Shown piece after piece: positions 36,206 to 47,999 of a stretch of 64,000 bases of DNA. The DNA is taken from contig OX463808.1 of the NCBI GenBank assembly GCA_949825045.1, forward strand, positions 24,489,674 to 24,553,673, written 5' to 3'. The notes below the pieces were generated by a model, which worked only from the letters and a program-made list of their open reading frames with translations, did no database searches and was not told where the DNA came from. Source of the stretch: Argyresthia goedartella. Taxonomy: Eukaryota > Arthropoda > Insecta > Lepidoptera > Argyresthiidae. Within the stretch, counting starts at the first letter, position 1; each line of letters opens with the position of its first letter. Both the position numbers and the translations under genes were made by a program.

Positions 36206-36393
36206 ACAAAAAAACACAAAACAAGCAGATAAGACTTAACGTAATTATTGAGATTCGATAAAATTATTATACTCATAGTATAGTGCTAAAGTAAAATGCA
36301 AGAGTAACCTACAGTATTTGATTTAATTGGTCCTGCCTTTTATCGAATCTCAATCTTAAAGTCTTATCTGCTTGTTTTGTTCTTTTTGGTGTA
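36206..36393. mobile_element. MITE with long inverted repeats
   Basis: The left arm ACAAAACAAGCAGATAAGAC (from 36216) and GAGATTCGATAAAA pair with the right arm TTTTATCGAATCTC and GTCTTATCTGCTTGTTTTGT (to 36380). The arms total about 45-50 bp around a ~75-bp centre, so the unit can fold into one long hairpin. It sits about 20 bp after the LINE 3' fragment. Confidence 0.8.
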
Positions 36394-36499
36394 CCGCTTT
36401 CGGATTTTTAGTTGTTTTTAATTTCCTCCGTCTTTTCTTTCCTTTAAGTAAATAGTCAAGTCAAGTCCTAGTCAAGCCCTATTTCGTCCTCCCCGGTCG

Positions 36500-36790
36500 G
36501 GATGCGAATGAAGTATGTGTACATTATAAGTCCCCATCAAAACTTTTGCTGCACGGAACAACAAACCAAAACGTAATCTGTATATATTTTTTGTGTCTTG
36601 ATTTTTTCATAAAGCGCTTGATCAATTTTGATATTATTTGTAAGGGACCACCTCTAAAATATGACCTACCAGTTAAAACAAAAATCAACAAAATCGTTTC
36701 ATTATTGACTGAGTAATCACGTAACAAACACAAAAGAAAAACAAAAAAAACCGGACGAATTAAGAACCTCCTCCTTTTTGAAGTCGGTTG
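36500..36790 (+). repeat. Interspersed repeat 3' end (GAACCTCCTCC type)
   Basis: It ends AACCGGACGAATTAAGAACC, TCCTCCTTTTTGAAGTCGGT. I recognise this block as a very common repeat end in moth and butterfly DNA; the left boundary is approximate. Confidence 0.6.
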
Positions 36791-37335
36791 AAATGACTAA
36801 AAATCTGTAAATTTATAGCTTGTGCAAGATTAGTCAATATTTCTGTACTCGACTTTTAAGGCCCTTTATTTTAATACCACACTCCGGGAAAAAAATATCT
36901 ATAATGTGTTTTTAACTCACAGGGTCCAAACAAAGTTCCGAAGTCAAATTTTCGGCTTTCAAATTTTCCATCCACAATCATTCGGTTCCTAAACTAACAA
37001 CGCAGTAACCAGTAGAGACGGGTAAAGCCCCCGTTCCAAAACTACTATTGGGTTCAAACCCAGTAAATACCCAATAAATACCCGTTGAGGTGCGTTAAAA
37101 CAATTACGTTCATTTGTAACACTGCAATCGGGTTCAGGGCGTTCTAGGGTATAGGATGCATGTCAGATTCAGCTGAAAATAGTTAAGCTTATGCGAGATT
37201 ACGCCGGGAACACCCGAGCGCGTCGTTTGTGGCGTTTCGCTCGTACCTGCAGTCGAGTACCTTCTTGGTTGTAGTGGGGGAACGCCCGATCGTGACTATT
37301 GACGCTCCGTCATTTTTATTAAAATTTAATACAAT

Positions 37336-38229
37336 ATGGCTGCAAAAGCTGTTGAAAACGCCGTACGCGAGTTGACGACTACGATATCCGCGCTTGTGAT
37401 TAAAGTCAGTGCACTCGAAACAAAAATTGAGGCTCAAAACAGCCTAATTACGAAGTTAACTTCGCCGCAATCATCGACAGCGGCGATTACGACTACCCCC
37501 AAGGGCGCTCAACAAGCGGCCGCTCAGACAGCGCTGCAGCGCCCAGTGAGACAAGTACGTCTAAAAGCTGCCATCACCGCAAGCGGTAAACTCAACGCTG
37601 CGAAGCTGACTGGTGCCAAACCTACTGCGCGCGCTTCGTTATACAACGCCAGCGCCACCACTCCGCCAACACCCGAGCCGAGCCAACCGCCACCGGCTGA
37701 GGATGTGGCCACGAAAATCTCAACTACAAACGACCAACCGATGACCCAAATACAACCACTCGCCTCCACCAACACCCCTACGGATCAGTATTCGTTTGAC
37801 ACATTTACTAATTCGACTGAAGACCAATGGGAAACGGTCAAATCAAAACGTGCCCGTAGACGTAGCCAGCGTGCAGTGACTGTAGGAACAGGAAAAGAAG
37901 ATGACTTGCTACAGACGGTGGAATCCCTGAAGTACATTCAAGCCTGGTCCTTCACACCCCAAACCACGACAGATAATGTGACCAAATTCTTAAACAAAAT
38001 TAGAAGTAGCGAAGACTTCTATGTTGAAAAGCGCGAAATTATGTCAAAAAGGCACGCATCCTTCATCATAGGAATCCCAGAGAGCCTGTACCCGGCGTTC
38101 AGCTCGCCCGCTGTATGGCCACCACAAGTCCGGTTCTCCGACTGGATGCGATTTCGTCCACGCCCCCGCGAAACTCCGCGGGGCAACGATGACAACAGCG
38201 AACTCCACTCCCGTGGCCCGACCTCGTGA
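37336..38229 (+). CDS. LINE 1 ORF1 (nucleic-acid-binding type protein)
   Basis: A 297-residue frame starting ATG GCT GCA. Residues ~1-45 form a predicted coiled coil (ALVIKVSALETKIEAQNSLI). An Ala/Pro/Thr-rich linker follows (~50-150), then a conserved C-terminal part with QWETVKSKRARRRSQR, an RNA-binding-like YIQAWSFTPQTTTDNVTKFL and FSDWMRFRPRPRE. No zinc knuckle is seen. ORF1 proteins of this kind coat the element RNA. It ends at TGA 38227-38229, and the same frame then reopens directly into ORF2, so only this stop codon separates the two proteins. Confidence 0.75.
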   Translation: MAAKAVENAVRELTTTISALVIKVSALETKIEAQNSLITKLTSPQSSTAAITTTPKGAQQAAAQTALQRPVRQVRLKAAITASGKLNAAKLTGAKPTARASLYNASATTPPTPEPSQPPPAEDVATKISTTNDQPMTQIQPLASTNTPTDQYSFDTFTNSTEDQWETVKSKRARRRSQRAVTVGTGKEDDLLQTVESLKYIQAWSFTPQTTTDNVTKFLNKIRSSEDFYVEKREIMSKRHASFIIGIPESLYPAFSSPAVWPPQVRFSDWMRFRPRPRETPRGNDDNSELHSRGPTS

Positions 38230-38253
38230 ACAGACACTCCAGCGCAAGCGGCT

Positions 38254-41179
38254 TTGTGCGCGAGCGATCCGGCTGCGCGTGAATCATCATCGCGCATAGC
38301 AACAAGTGATCCTAGCGTACTTACAATCTCACACCAAAACATACGGTCATTAGACAAGAAAACACAGCGTTTAGAAGTTCTTCTTAAAACTGACCTTGCA
38401 TGCGACATTCTTGCTATAACGGAGCATTGGCTGACGAATGAAAATTTAGAAAGTGTTAATATAGATGGACTTACGGCTTACGGCTTACTATCACACGGCG
38501 GGTCTTGTATTTACGTCAAGTCCACTTTAAAAGTAGTTGAAAATATTGATTTCACCACACTATCAGTGGAAGAATACTTTGAAGTCTCGGCTATAAATGT
38601 AACAGACTATAATTTAATGATTGTATGTATCTACTCTAATGGTAGTAAAACTAATGACTTCCTAAGGTGCTTAGATGATTTGCTCGACAAGCTATGTGAC
38701 ATCGAATTAGATTGCATTATTGTCGGGGACGTAAACATAGACTGGATTGAGGATTCGTCCGAGAAGGATCGGCTCCACGATATACTGTCGGCCCACGGCA
38801 TGAGGAACGAGGTAGACTTCGCCACGCGAGTGACGGCCACCACCGCCACCAGCCTCGACCACCTGTACAGCAACCTTGCCGAGGGCGCGGTGCGCGCGGC
38901 GCCTGCCAGCACGCACCTCCGCGACCACCTCGCCGTGCGCGCGCGCGTCACGCGCCGCCCCCGCGCGCTTGCGCCACCCGTCCGCACCGTGCGCCAGCGC
39001 ACGCAGGCTAACTGCCGCAATTTCGTCGCGTCTATTGCGAGTGTGGACTGGCAGCACATTTGGTGCCAAAAAGGTGAGTCGATCGGGGATTTGGCCGCGT
39101 CTGTGATTTCTGTAATTAGCAGCAAGTACGACATTTGCTTTCCACTCACACGAAAACCACACCCAACACGCCAATCATGGGTTACACATGAGCTTCGAAA
39201 CATTCAATCATTGCTCTTCGACGTTCTGGAGCTCTCGTCTGCTCATCCTGATGATACCATTGTTACGGAACTCATTGACAAATTAAAAAACCAATACGAC
39301 AACCTGGTCAAAAATAAAAGAGCACAATTTTACACGAGCGCAATCACGTCCAGCACGAACGTGAGTAAAGCCATGTGGAACGTGATTAACAAAGAACGAG
39401 GGAAAAGCAACCGTACTTGTGTAGACTTCACGGATGTGGCCGTAGACTCAAACGGCATTAAATTTAGCAGCAAGCAAGCCGTGGTGGATGCGATGAACGC
39501 TCGGTTCGCCGGTGCCGCCGCCGCGTGCGGAGCCCCGGCTGCCGACGTGCCGCGCGCCTGTCATGCCCTGCACGCTGCCCGCCCACCTGCCGACCGCTCC
39601 CTGAGACTGCGCCTGTTTACAGCGGACGAGGTACATCGCATCATATCCTTTCGGATTCCGCATAAGCCTACCAAGGATATCTACGAGACCTCGATGGAAC
39701 TCGTCCACCTAGCTGTTAAACCGTTGGCACCAGTTCTCACTGAATTATTCAACGAGTGCATTAGACGAGCCGTGTACCCAACAGCGCTAAAGAGGAACAA
39801 AATCGCTCCGATATTCAAGGGGAAAGGAAAGAGGGAGAATATCGATGGATACAGACCAGTGGCCGTAGTACCCACGGTGTCGAAGATCGTCGAAAATGGT
39901 CTCAGCGCCCGACTTCTTGAATTCCTCGCGTCGACTGATGCGCTGTCGGAGCGACAGTATGCGTACCGCGCGGGCCGCTCGACGACTGCACTGGCGCGGG
40001 AGGTGGTGCGCCGAGTGCTCGAGGCAAGAGAGAGGAAGTTCCAGGTCGCAGTTCTCTGCTGTGACCTCTCGAAAGCATTTGATGTTGCCGATCACGGCGT
40101 GCTCGCACTACGGCTAAGCTCCGTCACTACGGTATAGTCGGGGGGCCTTTATGTCTACTAACAGACTTCCTGCGAAAACGCTCGCAGATCGTCGTTGGTG
40201 ATGGCGGGAGAACGAGATCAGAACCGGTGATGACACATATGGGGGTTGCTCAAGGCTCTTCGGTATCCAACTCTCATTACTTCTGAATGACCTGCCACAA
40301 GCGATGACCTCCAGCGAATTAGTCATGTACGCAGATGACGTGGCAGGAATCATCACTGACAGGACAATTGGAGGCCTTGAACAAAGCCTAAACCATACTA
40401 TCACTGAACTGTCTCACTGGTTCCGTAACAACGGTCTCGTTCTCAACATAAAGAAAACTCACTTCCTCCACTTCGACCTATCAGGTCGCCGTCTCGTCCC
40501 ACTGAACGTCCAAGTGGACGGAATGCGGGTCGATCAGGTGGAAGCCACAACGTTCCTGGGCTTCGAGCTAGACCGTGGACTCACATGGCGCGCTCACGTG
40601 GCGCGACTGTGCGCGCGACTCAGCGGCGCATGCTTTGCGCTGCGGCGGCTGGTGCGCACGGTGCCGCGCAGTGTGGCGCGCGCGTGCTACTTCGCCACGG
40701 TACACTCGCTGCTGCAGTACGGAGCCGAGCTGTGGGGGCGCGCGGCGGACTGGGAGAGAGCATTCAGGATGCAAAAGCGAGCCGTGAGAGCGATAGTCCA
40801 GGTCCGCCGGGACGTGTCGGTAAAACCTCACTTTAAAGCGCTGCACATCTTGACGCTCCCGTCCATCGTCATACTCCAGGTGGCCGTGTATATGCACGAG
40901 AACATCCACTCTTTCCGCAGGCATCACGACATCCACGGACACGCGACCCGCAACGGTCACAGGCTCAGGACGGTTTCACGCACCCTGGCCAAGTCATCGA
41001 AGTTGACTCACGTCATGGGTCCGACAGTATACAACCGCATACCAGAACATATTAAATCTGCGCCTAATTCCGCATGCTTCAAAAAGCGACTGAAACACTG
41101 GCTTGTCGAGCAAACCTTCTACTCATTCGCTGAGTTCGAAGCGACCAATATAAAATGTGATTCCAATTTAATACAATGA
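38254..41179 (+). pseudogene. LINE 1 ORF2: endonuclease and reverse transcriptase, frameshifted
   Basis: The first part (38254-40137) opens ISHQNIRSLDKKTQRLEVLL, with the endonuclease motifs TEHWL (~56), GDVNIDW (~156) and LRDHLAV, and RT motifs YRPVAVVPTVSK and CCDLSKAFD (~602). Translation then leaves frame near 40115. The next frame carries KLRHYGIVGGPL, RKRSQIVVGDGG and GVAQGSSVS, then breaks again near 40270. The last part (40304-41179) has YADDV and FLGFELDRGLTW and runs to the C-terminus. At least two frameshifts make it non-functional. No AUG begins ORF2. Confidence 0.85.
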
Positions 41180-41639
41180 ATAACTAATTTAATTTAATAC
41201 AATTCATATTTAATGTAATACTTTATGGCAATTTTATTTTTAAATAATGGTATCTTAATTTATGGAATGCATTTTTATGTGTCTGACATTTTTTATACAG
41301 ATGTATATTAATCAATTTTTTATTTATAATCTGACATGTAATTGACACTTGCCAATAAATATGTTTCAATGTTTCAATGGTTAGAGTGTGCGCGTACGTC
41401 AAGTTTGCGTTATTTTGATTTAACGATTTTTATGGAACTGGCTTTGTTTATTATTACTGTGAGCTTACCTTAACGACTTTGGCTTGAACAATGGACTGAA
41501 CTTTGAAAGTTAAATAAATTACACAGCATTCCATTTTTACCTTCTCAATAATCTTTGGCATCGTGGCATCATAACAAAGCGTAATTAATTTAAAACTCAT
41601 TGAACAATTATCACAGTTCAATGCTATTAAGTAGAGAAA

Positions 41640-41870
41640 TGAACAGGTCTTCTCATGACAACTCTAACTGTTTCACCTTCTAGCACCATCATCAGGTGAT
41701 GATGAGGATGAGAACATCGTTGGAAAAAATAATAATATGTTGTCACAACGAGTCTAATAAGCCAAAACTTGATAGGTTTAAGAGGAAGCATCTCCAAGTT
41801 CCATGTCTCACCTTCCTGCTCCATCATGAGTGAAGATGATGAGAACGTCATCAGGAAAATACATCAGTGC
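41640..41870. repeat. Two-unit degenerate repeat (~135 bp spacing)
   Basis: CACCTTCTAGCACCATCATC...GATGAGAAC and CACCTTCCTGCTCCATCAT...GATGAGAACG recur about 135 bp apart. On the minus strand both read MM-x-x-EGET. A repeated non-genic unit is the likeliest reading. Confidence 0.45.
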
Positions 41871-42270
41871 TAGTCATGACTAGGGCTCCCAATTTACCGA
41901 CATTTCATTACCGTGAAATGGTTGTTAAAAATGGAGTTTTCACCGGTTAACCGGTTTTACCGGTGATTTGGTCGAGCCTCATTTATGGGAGACGGAACCC
42001 TGAAAATTACTGGGATGCTTATTTATATATCGGTTTAAATCAAAGGAGATGTGTACTTTTTCCAAGAGAGTTGGTACTTTATTCGAAATAGTCATGAACC
42101 AAGTTAAAACCGTATTTATGTGAAAGAATATAATTTAAATGTTCTAAATACATATCGTGATCATTTTTTTAAACCGCCGTTTTTTTGTTACTGTGATTTT
42201 AAAATAATTATTATTTTAAATAAAACAGCCACCCAGAACAATAATTTATTATGGCAACACTGTTCTGTCA

Positions 42271-42425
42271 CGTCATTGTCAAGAACCCCCTGTTCCGAGT
42301 CACGCCACAATCATCTACGAAGCCGTTCCGATTTAGCTTTGGCGATACAAAACGATGGCATCGTAGACGCTGTAATCGATTATTGTGTGACTCGGAACAT
42401 GGGGAAAGTGTCAAAAATGACAATT
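42271..42425. mobile_element. MITE-like inverted-repeat unit
   Basis: Left: GTCATTGTCAAGAACCCCCT, GTTCCGAGTCACGCCACAAT. The reverse complement of the right end reads GTCATTTTTGACACTTTCCC, ATGTTCCGAGTCACACAATA. The imperfect inverted ends are about 45 bp each and the unit is ~155 bp. Non-coding. Confidence 0.6.
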
Positions 42426-43560
42426 GAATGAATTACAGTTTTTTTTTTTGCTGCAAAGTTAAGCAAAGGATGCAGGTTATAAATCCTACCCATACAAATC
42501 ATTTTTTCAAAATTAATAAAGAATGGTGGTTTTAATAAAATAAATAATTTCGTAGGCTTTATTTATACTCGTTTCCCTACCAGAAAAACCGCATATGATT
42601 ATGGTTCAAAAATCAGTACCGAAAAAATACATCTCCTTTGGGCTCTTTAGATTCGTGATGACAAGATCAGTTCATTTGCAGTTTATACAAACTATGTTAT
42701 ATTTTATGAGTTTATTTAGAAAATAAGATTGTAATTATATTCATGAAATCTAAACATGAACTTAAATCACTATGTCAAAGCTCATATCGATAACCTATCT
42801 GCAGAATATTGATTTGGTTAGGTACGCCCTACTCAAGGACGATAGTTCATATAACTCCTGTAACTAAATATTTGTTTTATTTTTTCCTAAAAAAACCGCA
42901 ACGTGCGGGCACGCCCAGCTGGTCCACGAAAAACAAGTTCATTTTGTCTACTTAAAAATTAAATGTTAATTAAATATTTTGCTCCACTGTCGTGTTAATA
43001 TCCGCCCCTGAGTCAGACGTTACTTTACAAACCAAAACCCTGTATATCCATCGGATAAATTGAAAATATCCTAGTTTGTACCCATCCACCACCCACAACC
43101 TTGTTCACTCCCTTTACTGACACGGGGAGGAGTGAAAGATTATATTACGAGCAAACATATAAGTGAATGTAAAATAAGTGTTACAATAATAATAATGGTA
43201 AAATACTTTTAACCGCGGGTCCTGACTACTGTTTTGTCCTGACTGCTGCATTGTTTTTGACAGGTTGTTAGTCGTTTTTCTCCTTGATTTTCGTTTTAAC
43301 TAACTAAAAAAGCGATGCTTAATGGGTTTTTTACTGCGTCAAAACGTATTGAAACGGGTTTTTACTGGGTTTATACTTCTGGGTTAAACCCTCCACCCGT
43401 GTATATAAAGACCAGTCAATGAACGACATATCGCAGCCTTGGCTTGCAACCCCATGTGACAGACCCCCTTTGTCTGGTAAGACGGGCGATAGACGAGTAT
43501 CTAATAGAATGAATAAAAAATAAAAAAGTTCTAATATTTTTAAATAAAAGCATGTAACAT

Positions 43561-43564
<4 letters not shown>

Positions 43565-43611
<47 letters not shown>
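43565..43611. repeat. (GA)n microsatellite
   Basis: A perfect GA run of about 47 bp. Confidence 0.98.
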
Positions 43612-43612
<1 letters not shown>

Positions 43613-43839
43613 AAATGAGAGTGTATTTAACATGCATTCATTTAAATATATGAGACTGATACGTACATTTGGCTCTATTTTTTACGTTTTAGTGTTATTT
43701 TACAAGCAATAAAGCTTGTTTTATGTTAAAAAAAATGTTTGTTTACCTACTTATTTTTTAGTTTTTAGTATCTATGACGCTTAGACAAAAAAACTATTAG
43801 AACCAAACTACTTTTCAAGACGAATCAAACAACCCCAAA

Positions 43840-44035
43840 CTCGATGGGGTTGCGTCGTTTTATTACAGAGTTCCCATGGCGACCTTCCGGCTCCATGTCA
43901 TATATATTTATAAATAAAACGCAGACAAAATTTCAGCTCAATCAGAAACAGGTAGGCGGGTCAAATTTTACTTGAAAGATTCCATTACAGACAGACAGAG
44001 CCCGGGACAGGTGAAACTAAATAAGAGCTTGTACG
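43840..44035 (+). repeat. Interspersed repeat 3' end (AATTTCAGCTCAAT type)
   Basis: GGGTTGCGTCGTTTTATTAC, AGAGTTCCCATGGCGACCTT, AAAATTTCAGCTCAATCAGA and ATTACAGACAGACAGAG, ending AAATAAGAGCTTGTA. I recognise this order of blocks as a common lepidopteran repeat; boundaries are approximate. Confidence 0.6.
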
Positions 44036-44459
44036 AAGCTCTCTGCACCCGCGGCGAAGTTCATCGGCCTTCGGACAGCAACTCATGCTGATGTTCCATT
44101 AGTCCAGCAATTTTGTATTTTAACCTGGATTTTTTCCAGGGAGTTTCGAAAAATAACTGATTGATTTTGATGTGCTCTTTCCGAAAATCTAATTTGCAAT
44201 AGGTGCCAAATCTTCGCCGGAAAACAGAAAAATCTAAAACCCTAAATCACAAAAAACGAACAAAAGAATAAACCCGACCAAACCACGACTCTTGTATGGG
44301 GACCTCCTTTATTGATTGTCATAGCGGCATTAGAAGAACTGTTAAAATTTCAACTCTCTGCCTACCAATATTAGAGTCCAGGGACTCTACACAGAGCACA
44401 GATTTTTTTAATCGGTCGCTAGTTTGATCTCGTAGGGCTGCCGGCGAAATTCAAAGTCA

Positions 44460-44620
44460 ATGTACTTTATTACTGTAGATATTTACATATGCTTAGCAAA
44501 CCTTATTTTTTGCTTTTTCTCTACATTGGCCCACTGTGGGAGAAGTAGGGCGTAGAAACTCCCACAGATTGATTATTAGATCTCTTTTAAAAATTGGTTG
44601 TGCTTAACTAAGCTTAATAC
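44460..44620 (-). repeat. Interspersed repeat A, copy 2
   Basis: Reverse-complement match to 725-885 over most of its length, with scattered differences. Confidence 0.7.
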
Positions 44621-44699
44621 AAATATGAAAATTTAATTATTTAAAAAAACATCACTGTGATCACTTACATTGAGCCGATAGAAAGTCTGGTCTGCGGGT

Positions 44700-44815
44700 A
44701 AAAATACGGTTCATAAGATACAGCACGCTGAAAGACAGAACACGGACGGACGGACGGACAGCGAGGGCTTAGAAATAGGAACCCGTTGAGCACCCTTCGG
44801 GTACGGAATCCTAAC
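44700..44815 (-). repeat. Repeat family B, 5' fragment
   Basis: CGGTTCATAAGATACAGCAC, CGGACGGACGGACGGACAGC, CCTTCGGGTACGGAATCCTA: the first ~115 bp of family B read in reverse. Confidence 0.7.
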
Positions 44816-45129
44816 AATTGTACTTACTTACCCTAACTCATGGTGGTGTGGGTATGAGTTGTATGGCCAAAATAATGTAGTTGACTTTGCGGAGGATAGT
44901 TATAGGATTTTGTCTCTATAGCAAAGACAAGTAGGTATTGCAAATAATATTAACAAAGGGGCGCAGTTTTGAAGGAAATATGACTACTGTCACTTAATAC
45001 ATTAGCTTGTTTACATTATTTTTAACATATACTTGTCCTTATTGTAGTTTATTATATCAGAAGACTATCTTATTGTAAAATAGGCCGGAAAGGCGATATT
45101 GTCAAAAAACCGTTTGAGGCTCTATTTTT

Positions 45130-45551
45130 AGGGTTCCGTACCCAAAGGGTAAAAACGGGACCCTATTACTAAGACTCCGTTGTCCTTCTGTCTGTCTGTC
45201 TGTCTGTCCGTCTGTCACCAGGCTGCATCTCATGGACCGTGCTGATAGTTAGACAGATGAATTTTTCACAGATGATGTATTTCTGTTGCCGCTATAACAA
45301 CAAATACTAAAAAAAAGAATAAATTAAATATTTAAGGGGGCTTCCATATACGACAATTATTTCAATACCACACACAGACTTATGAATGTACCTGGTTACG
45401 TACATGGAGTGTGAAAGTAGCCGTACCAATAACTTTGTAAATAACATTTTGCTATGTAAAATCCAAACTATTCACTCCACACTCTCCCTACCATTGTACG
45501 GTGGTACGGAACCCTTCGTGCGCGGGTTAACTCGCACTTGACCGTTTTTTT
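45130..45551 (+). repeat. Repeat family B, older complete copy
   Basis: It matches 22418-22831 end to end (AGGGTTCCGTACCCAAAGGG to ACTCGCACTTGACCGTTTTT) but with many more differences than the 55317-55728 copy, and with CTGT in place of CCGT tandem units. Confidence 0.8.
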
Positions 45552-46675
45552 GTGTTTTTTTCAATACGCGCCAAATGACTGGACCGACGTGAATAAAAGT
45601 AACATATAAATTCTGCTGCAGAAAATCTCAAATAAAGTGAGTGTCACAGTTGATATTTGAATAATTTGGGTAATTATCCAGATTTATTTAGTCAAGGTAT
45701 TTGGTTCAACATTTTACAAAAGTATTCTGGGGCATGTATATTTTACGTATGATCTGAATGGGCAATTTGTGATGTGAACGATGAGAGCCAATATTAAATA
45801 TTTTCCATTACAATGCGGGCAGACAGTACAATACACTGCTTCACACCCATGTCGTTTATATAGAACAACCGACAGTTTTAAATTCGGACCTGAAACAGGC
45901 GGTACTTCGCGTGAAATGCTACAGCTCAAATGAATACTCCGCGAGTACAGAGAGCTAACATTTACGTTGCGCTGACACGCCAACAAATACTTACGATACG
46001 GCTTCGTAAATCGTTGGTTCAGTGTAGTGATATGAATAGGCGCATTTAGCAGATTTGCACTGGGAGTTACCGGGTTAGGCATTTCTAGACGATGTCGAAC
46101 CCTGTAAAAGTAGTAATGGTAAGATTGCGCCATTCTGTGTGCGCCATTCATCTTGACCTGAAATGCTTTGTGGCTTACATCCTTCTTAATAACAATATTT
46201 GTGAAATCCCTACACCGCCGTATATGAGTGGCGCAGATCTTAAAGTAAGAGTCGCGAATCGCATCCGCTTGCGCATACACCTATTTCGATTCGCTCTGCA
46301 ATAATTGCCAACAAATTCTGTATAAACGTTAACTTCAATTCAAAATTATACACCATTCTATAGTGCTTCCCAGTGGCTTCAAAACTGTGATATTCCCAAG
46401 TGCCAGTTGTCAGTAGCCACCTCAGAAACATCATCAGAAGATCCAAAAATCCTCCGAATAACCGTCGGTAAACAGCTGAGCAAGTACATCATTCGCTGTT
46501 GTCGTGCGCGGCCAGTGACCTCGTTTCTCTCGCCCGCTCTTGCGCCGTACAGCGCGGTGCAGCTGCCTCTGTCTCGCACGCCTGCGAATCACGGAGCTTG
46601 AGTCACGCGACTGCGTCATCAGCATAGGAGCGCGCGCGACCATCTCTCAGCACTGATACCTGTACGTGAGTCACC

Positions 46676-47974
46676 ATGAACTGTACAGCTTGTAATAAGC
46701 AGATAAGAGACAATGAGCTGCTTCAATGCCGAGCCTGTCGGGCAACATATCACTACCAATGCCTAGGTATAGATGACATATCTTATGTGGGTAATATAGG
46801 TACACTGAGGGAAAAATGGGAATGTTCCTTTTGCCAGAACATTACTAGGCGAACTCAAAGGAATGATAACACCCCTGTTCGCAAACAGATTGACACCACT
46901 GAGAATGACGGGACCACTAATTCCACTAATACCGCATATATTCTTAATATGTCAAATAATATGTCATGTGATGAGTCATTAAACGGCACTTCCTCCACGG
47001 CTGGGGAGGTCTCTAAACTCGATCACAGTTGCTTCATGGTCGCTAACTACCAACAGCAGCTACTACTCCCGATAACTACAGAGAGTGTGCCCATACGTGG
47101 GCCAGTAACTGTAGGAAATATGACCCTAGAAGAGTTCTCTGGTGTTTTGGACTCAAGATTGGCGGGTGTCCTGGACAAAAAATTAAGCGAGATATCGCTC
47201 GCCATGTCTAGGGAACTTAGTACAGCCTGTACACAACTTAAAACTGAATTTTTAGAGGCTACAGACACCATGGCAGTTAAGCTCAAAGCCATTGAGAAGC
47301 GAGTAGGGGATCTTGAAAAGGAGAACAAAAAGCTGCGATCGGAATTTGCCGTATTGGTAACTAGACAGGAAAGCGCCCCTCCACCATGCGCCACCTACTC
47401 CGCGTCGGCTAAAGCTACCACTGCCACCGCCGCCGCCGCCCCGCCTGCAGCCGCGGGGGGCCGAGTGGGGGCCTCCACGTCGGGGCCGCGTCTACCTCGC
47501 GATGACCGCCGTGTGCCACCAGGGATCCAGCCTAAGTCCGCCATCAGCCCTTGTGATACGGCCGAAATACCACTGCCGTCGGCACTTGGGGCCGAAGTAA
47601 CACAAAACGAGGGGGATTGGACGACCGTAAATAGGCGTACCCGCCGTCGGCCATCAAATGTCATCAGGGGAACTGCGGCGCCTGGTTCTACAGTACTAGA
47701 AGCAGCTGAAAGAAAGTCCTACCTGCATTTATACTATGTGAAAGCGGGTACTGGGGTGGAAAGAATAGTAGAACATCTCAAAACTATCTGCCCGACGGAT
47801 AGTTGTACTGTGGAAGCGCTTAAGCCGAGGGGAGATTACGCTTCATTCAAGCTGGGAGTACCATCCAAAAAAGTCGCCGACTACATGTCTGTTGAGCACT
47901 GGACTGAAGATGTGCATATAAAACCATGGCAGTCTGGGTTTCGAAAGTCGCAAGAAAAAACCCACCCACACTAA
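46676..47974 (+). CDS. LINE 2 ORF1 with N-terminal PHD finger
   Basis: A 432-residue frame from ATG 46676. Residues 3-53 form a complete Cys4-His-Cys3 PHD finger: C3, C6, C18, C21, H26, C29, C50, C53. A coiled-coil region follows around 190-230 (KLKAIEKRVGDLEKENKKLR), then an Ala/Pro-rich linker, and a C-terminal conserved block with WTTVNRRTRRRPS and YLHLYYVKAGTGVERIVEHL. It ends FRKSQEKTHPH. PHD-type ORF1 proteins occur in several insect CR1-related LINEs; the finger is thought to contact chromatin or protein partners, but its role is not settled. The reading frame overlaps ORF2 by 53 bases. Confidence 0.88.
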   Translation: MNCTACNKQIRDNELLQCRACRATYHYQCLGIDDISYVGNIGTLREKWECSFCQNITRRTQRNDNTPVRKQIDTTENDGTTNSTNTAYILNMSNNMSCDESLNGTSSTAGEVSKLDHSCFMVANYQQQLLLPITTESVPIRGPVTVGNMTLEEFSGVLDSRLAGVLDKKLSEISLAMSRELSTACTQLKTEFLEATDTMAVKLKAIEKRVGDLEKENKKLRSEFAVLVTRQESAPPPCATYSASAKATTATAAAAPPAAAGGRVGASTSGPRLPRDDRRVPPGIQPKSAISPCDTAEIPLPSALGAEVTQNEGDWTTVNRRTRRRPSNVIRGTAAPGSTVLEAAERKSYLHLYYVKAGTGVERIVEHLKTICPTDSCTVEALKPRGDYASFKLGVPSKKVADYMSVEHWTEDVHIKPWQSGFRKSQEKTHPH

Positions 47975-47999
47975 GCCCAGGTTCAAAACATGTACCATA

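Larger units (their letters stand above)
37300..41379 (+). mobile_element. Non-LTR retrotransposon 1 (CR1/Jockey group), inactive
   Basis: It contains ORF1 (37336-38229) and ORF2 (38254-41179, frameshifted). The 3' UTR ends in AATAAATATGTTTCAATG with a short tandem tail of TGTTTCAA (41362-41379) in place of poly(A). The 5' end is uncertain; a non-coding leader probably begins between 37000 and 37330. Confidence 0.85.

Noticed and set aside
38631..39203. Long antisense frames across the LINE 1 and LINE 2 ORFs
   Set aside because: Shadows of GC-rich reverse-transcriptase coding sequence on the opposite strand.
45714..46280. 188-codon open frame on the minus strand upstream of LINE 2
   Set aside because: It begins with a non-ATG codon, its first ATG is well inside, it shows no family features, and there are no splice or promoter cues; a chance frame is likeliest.
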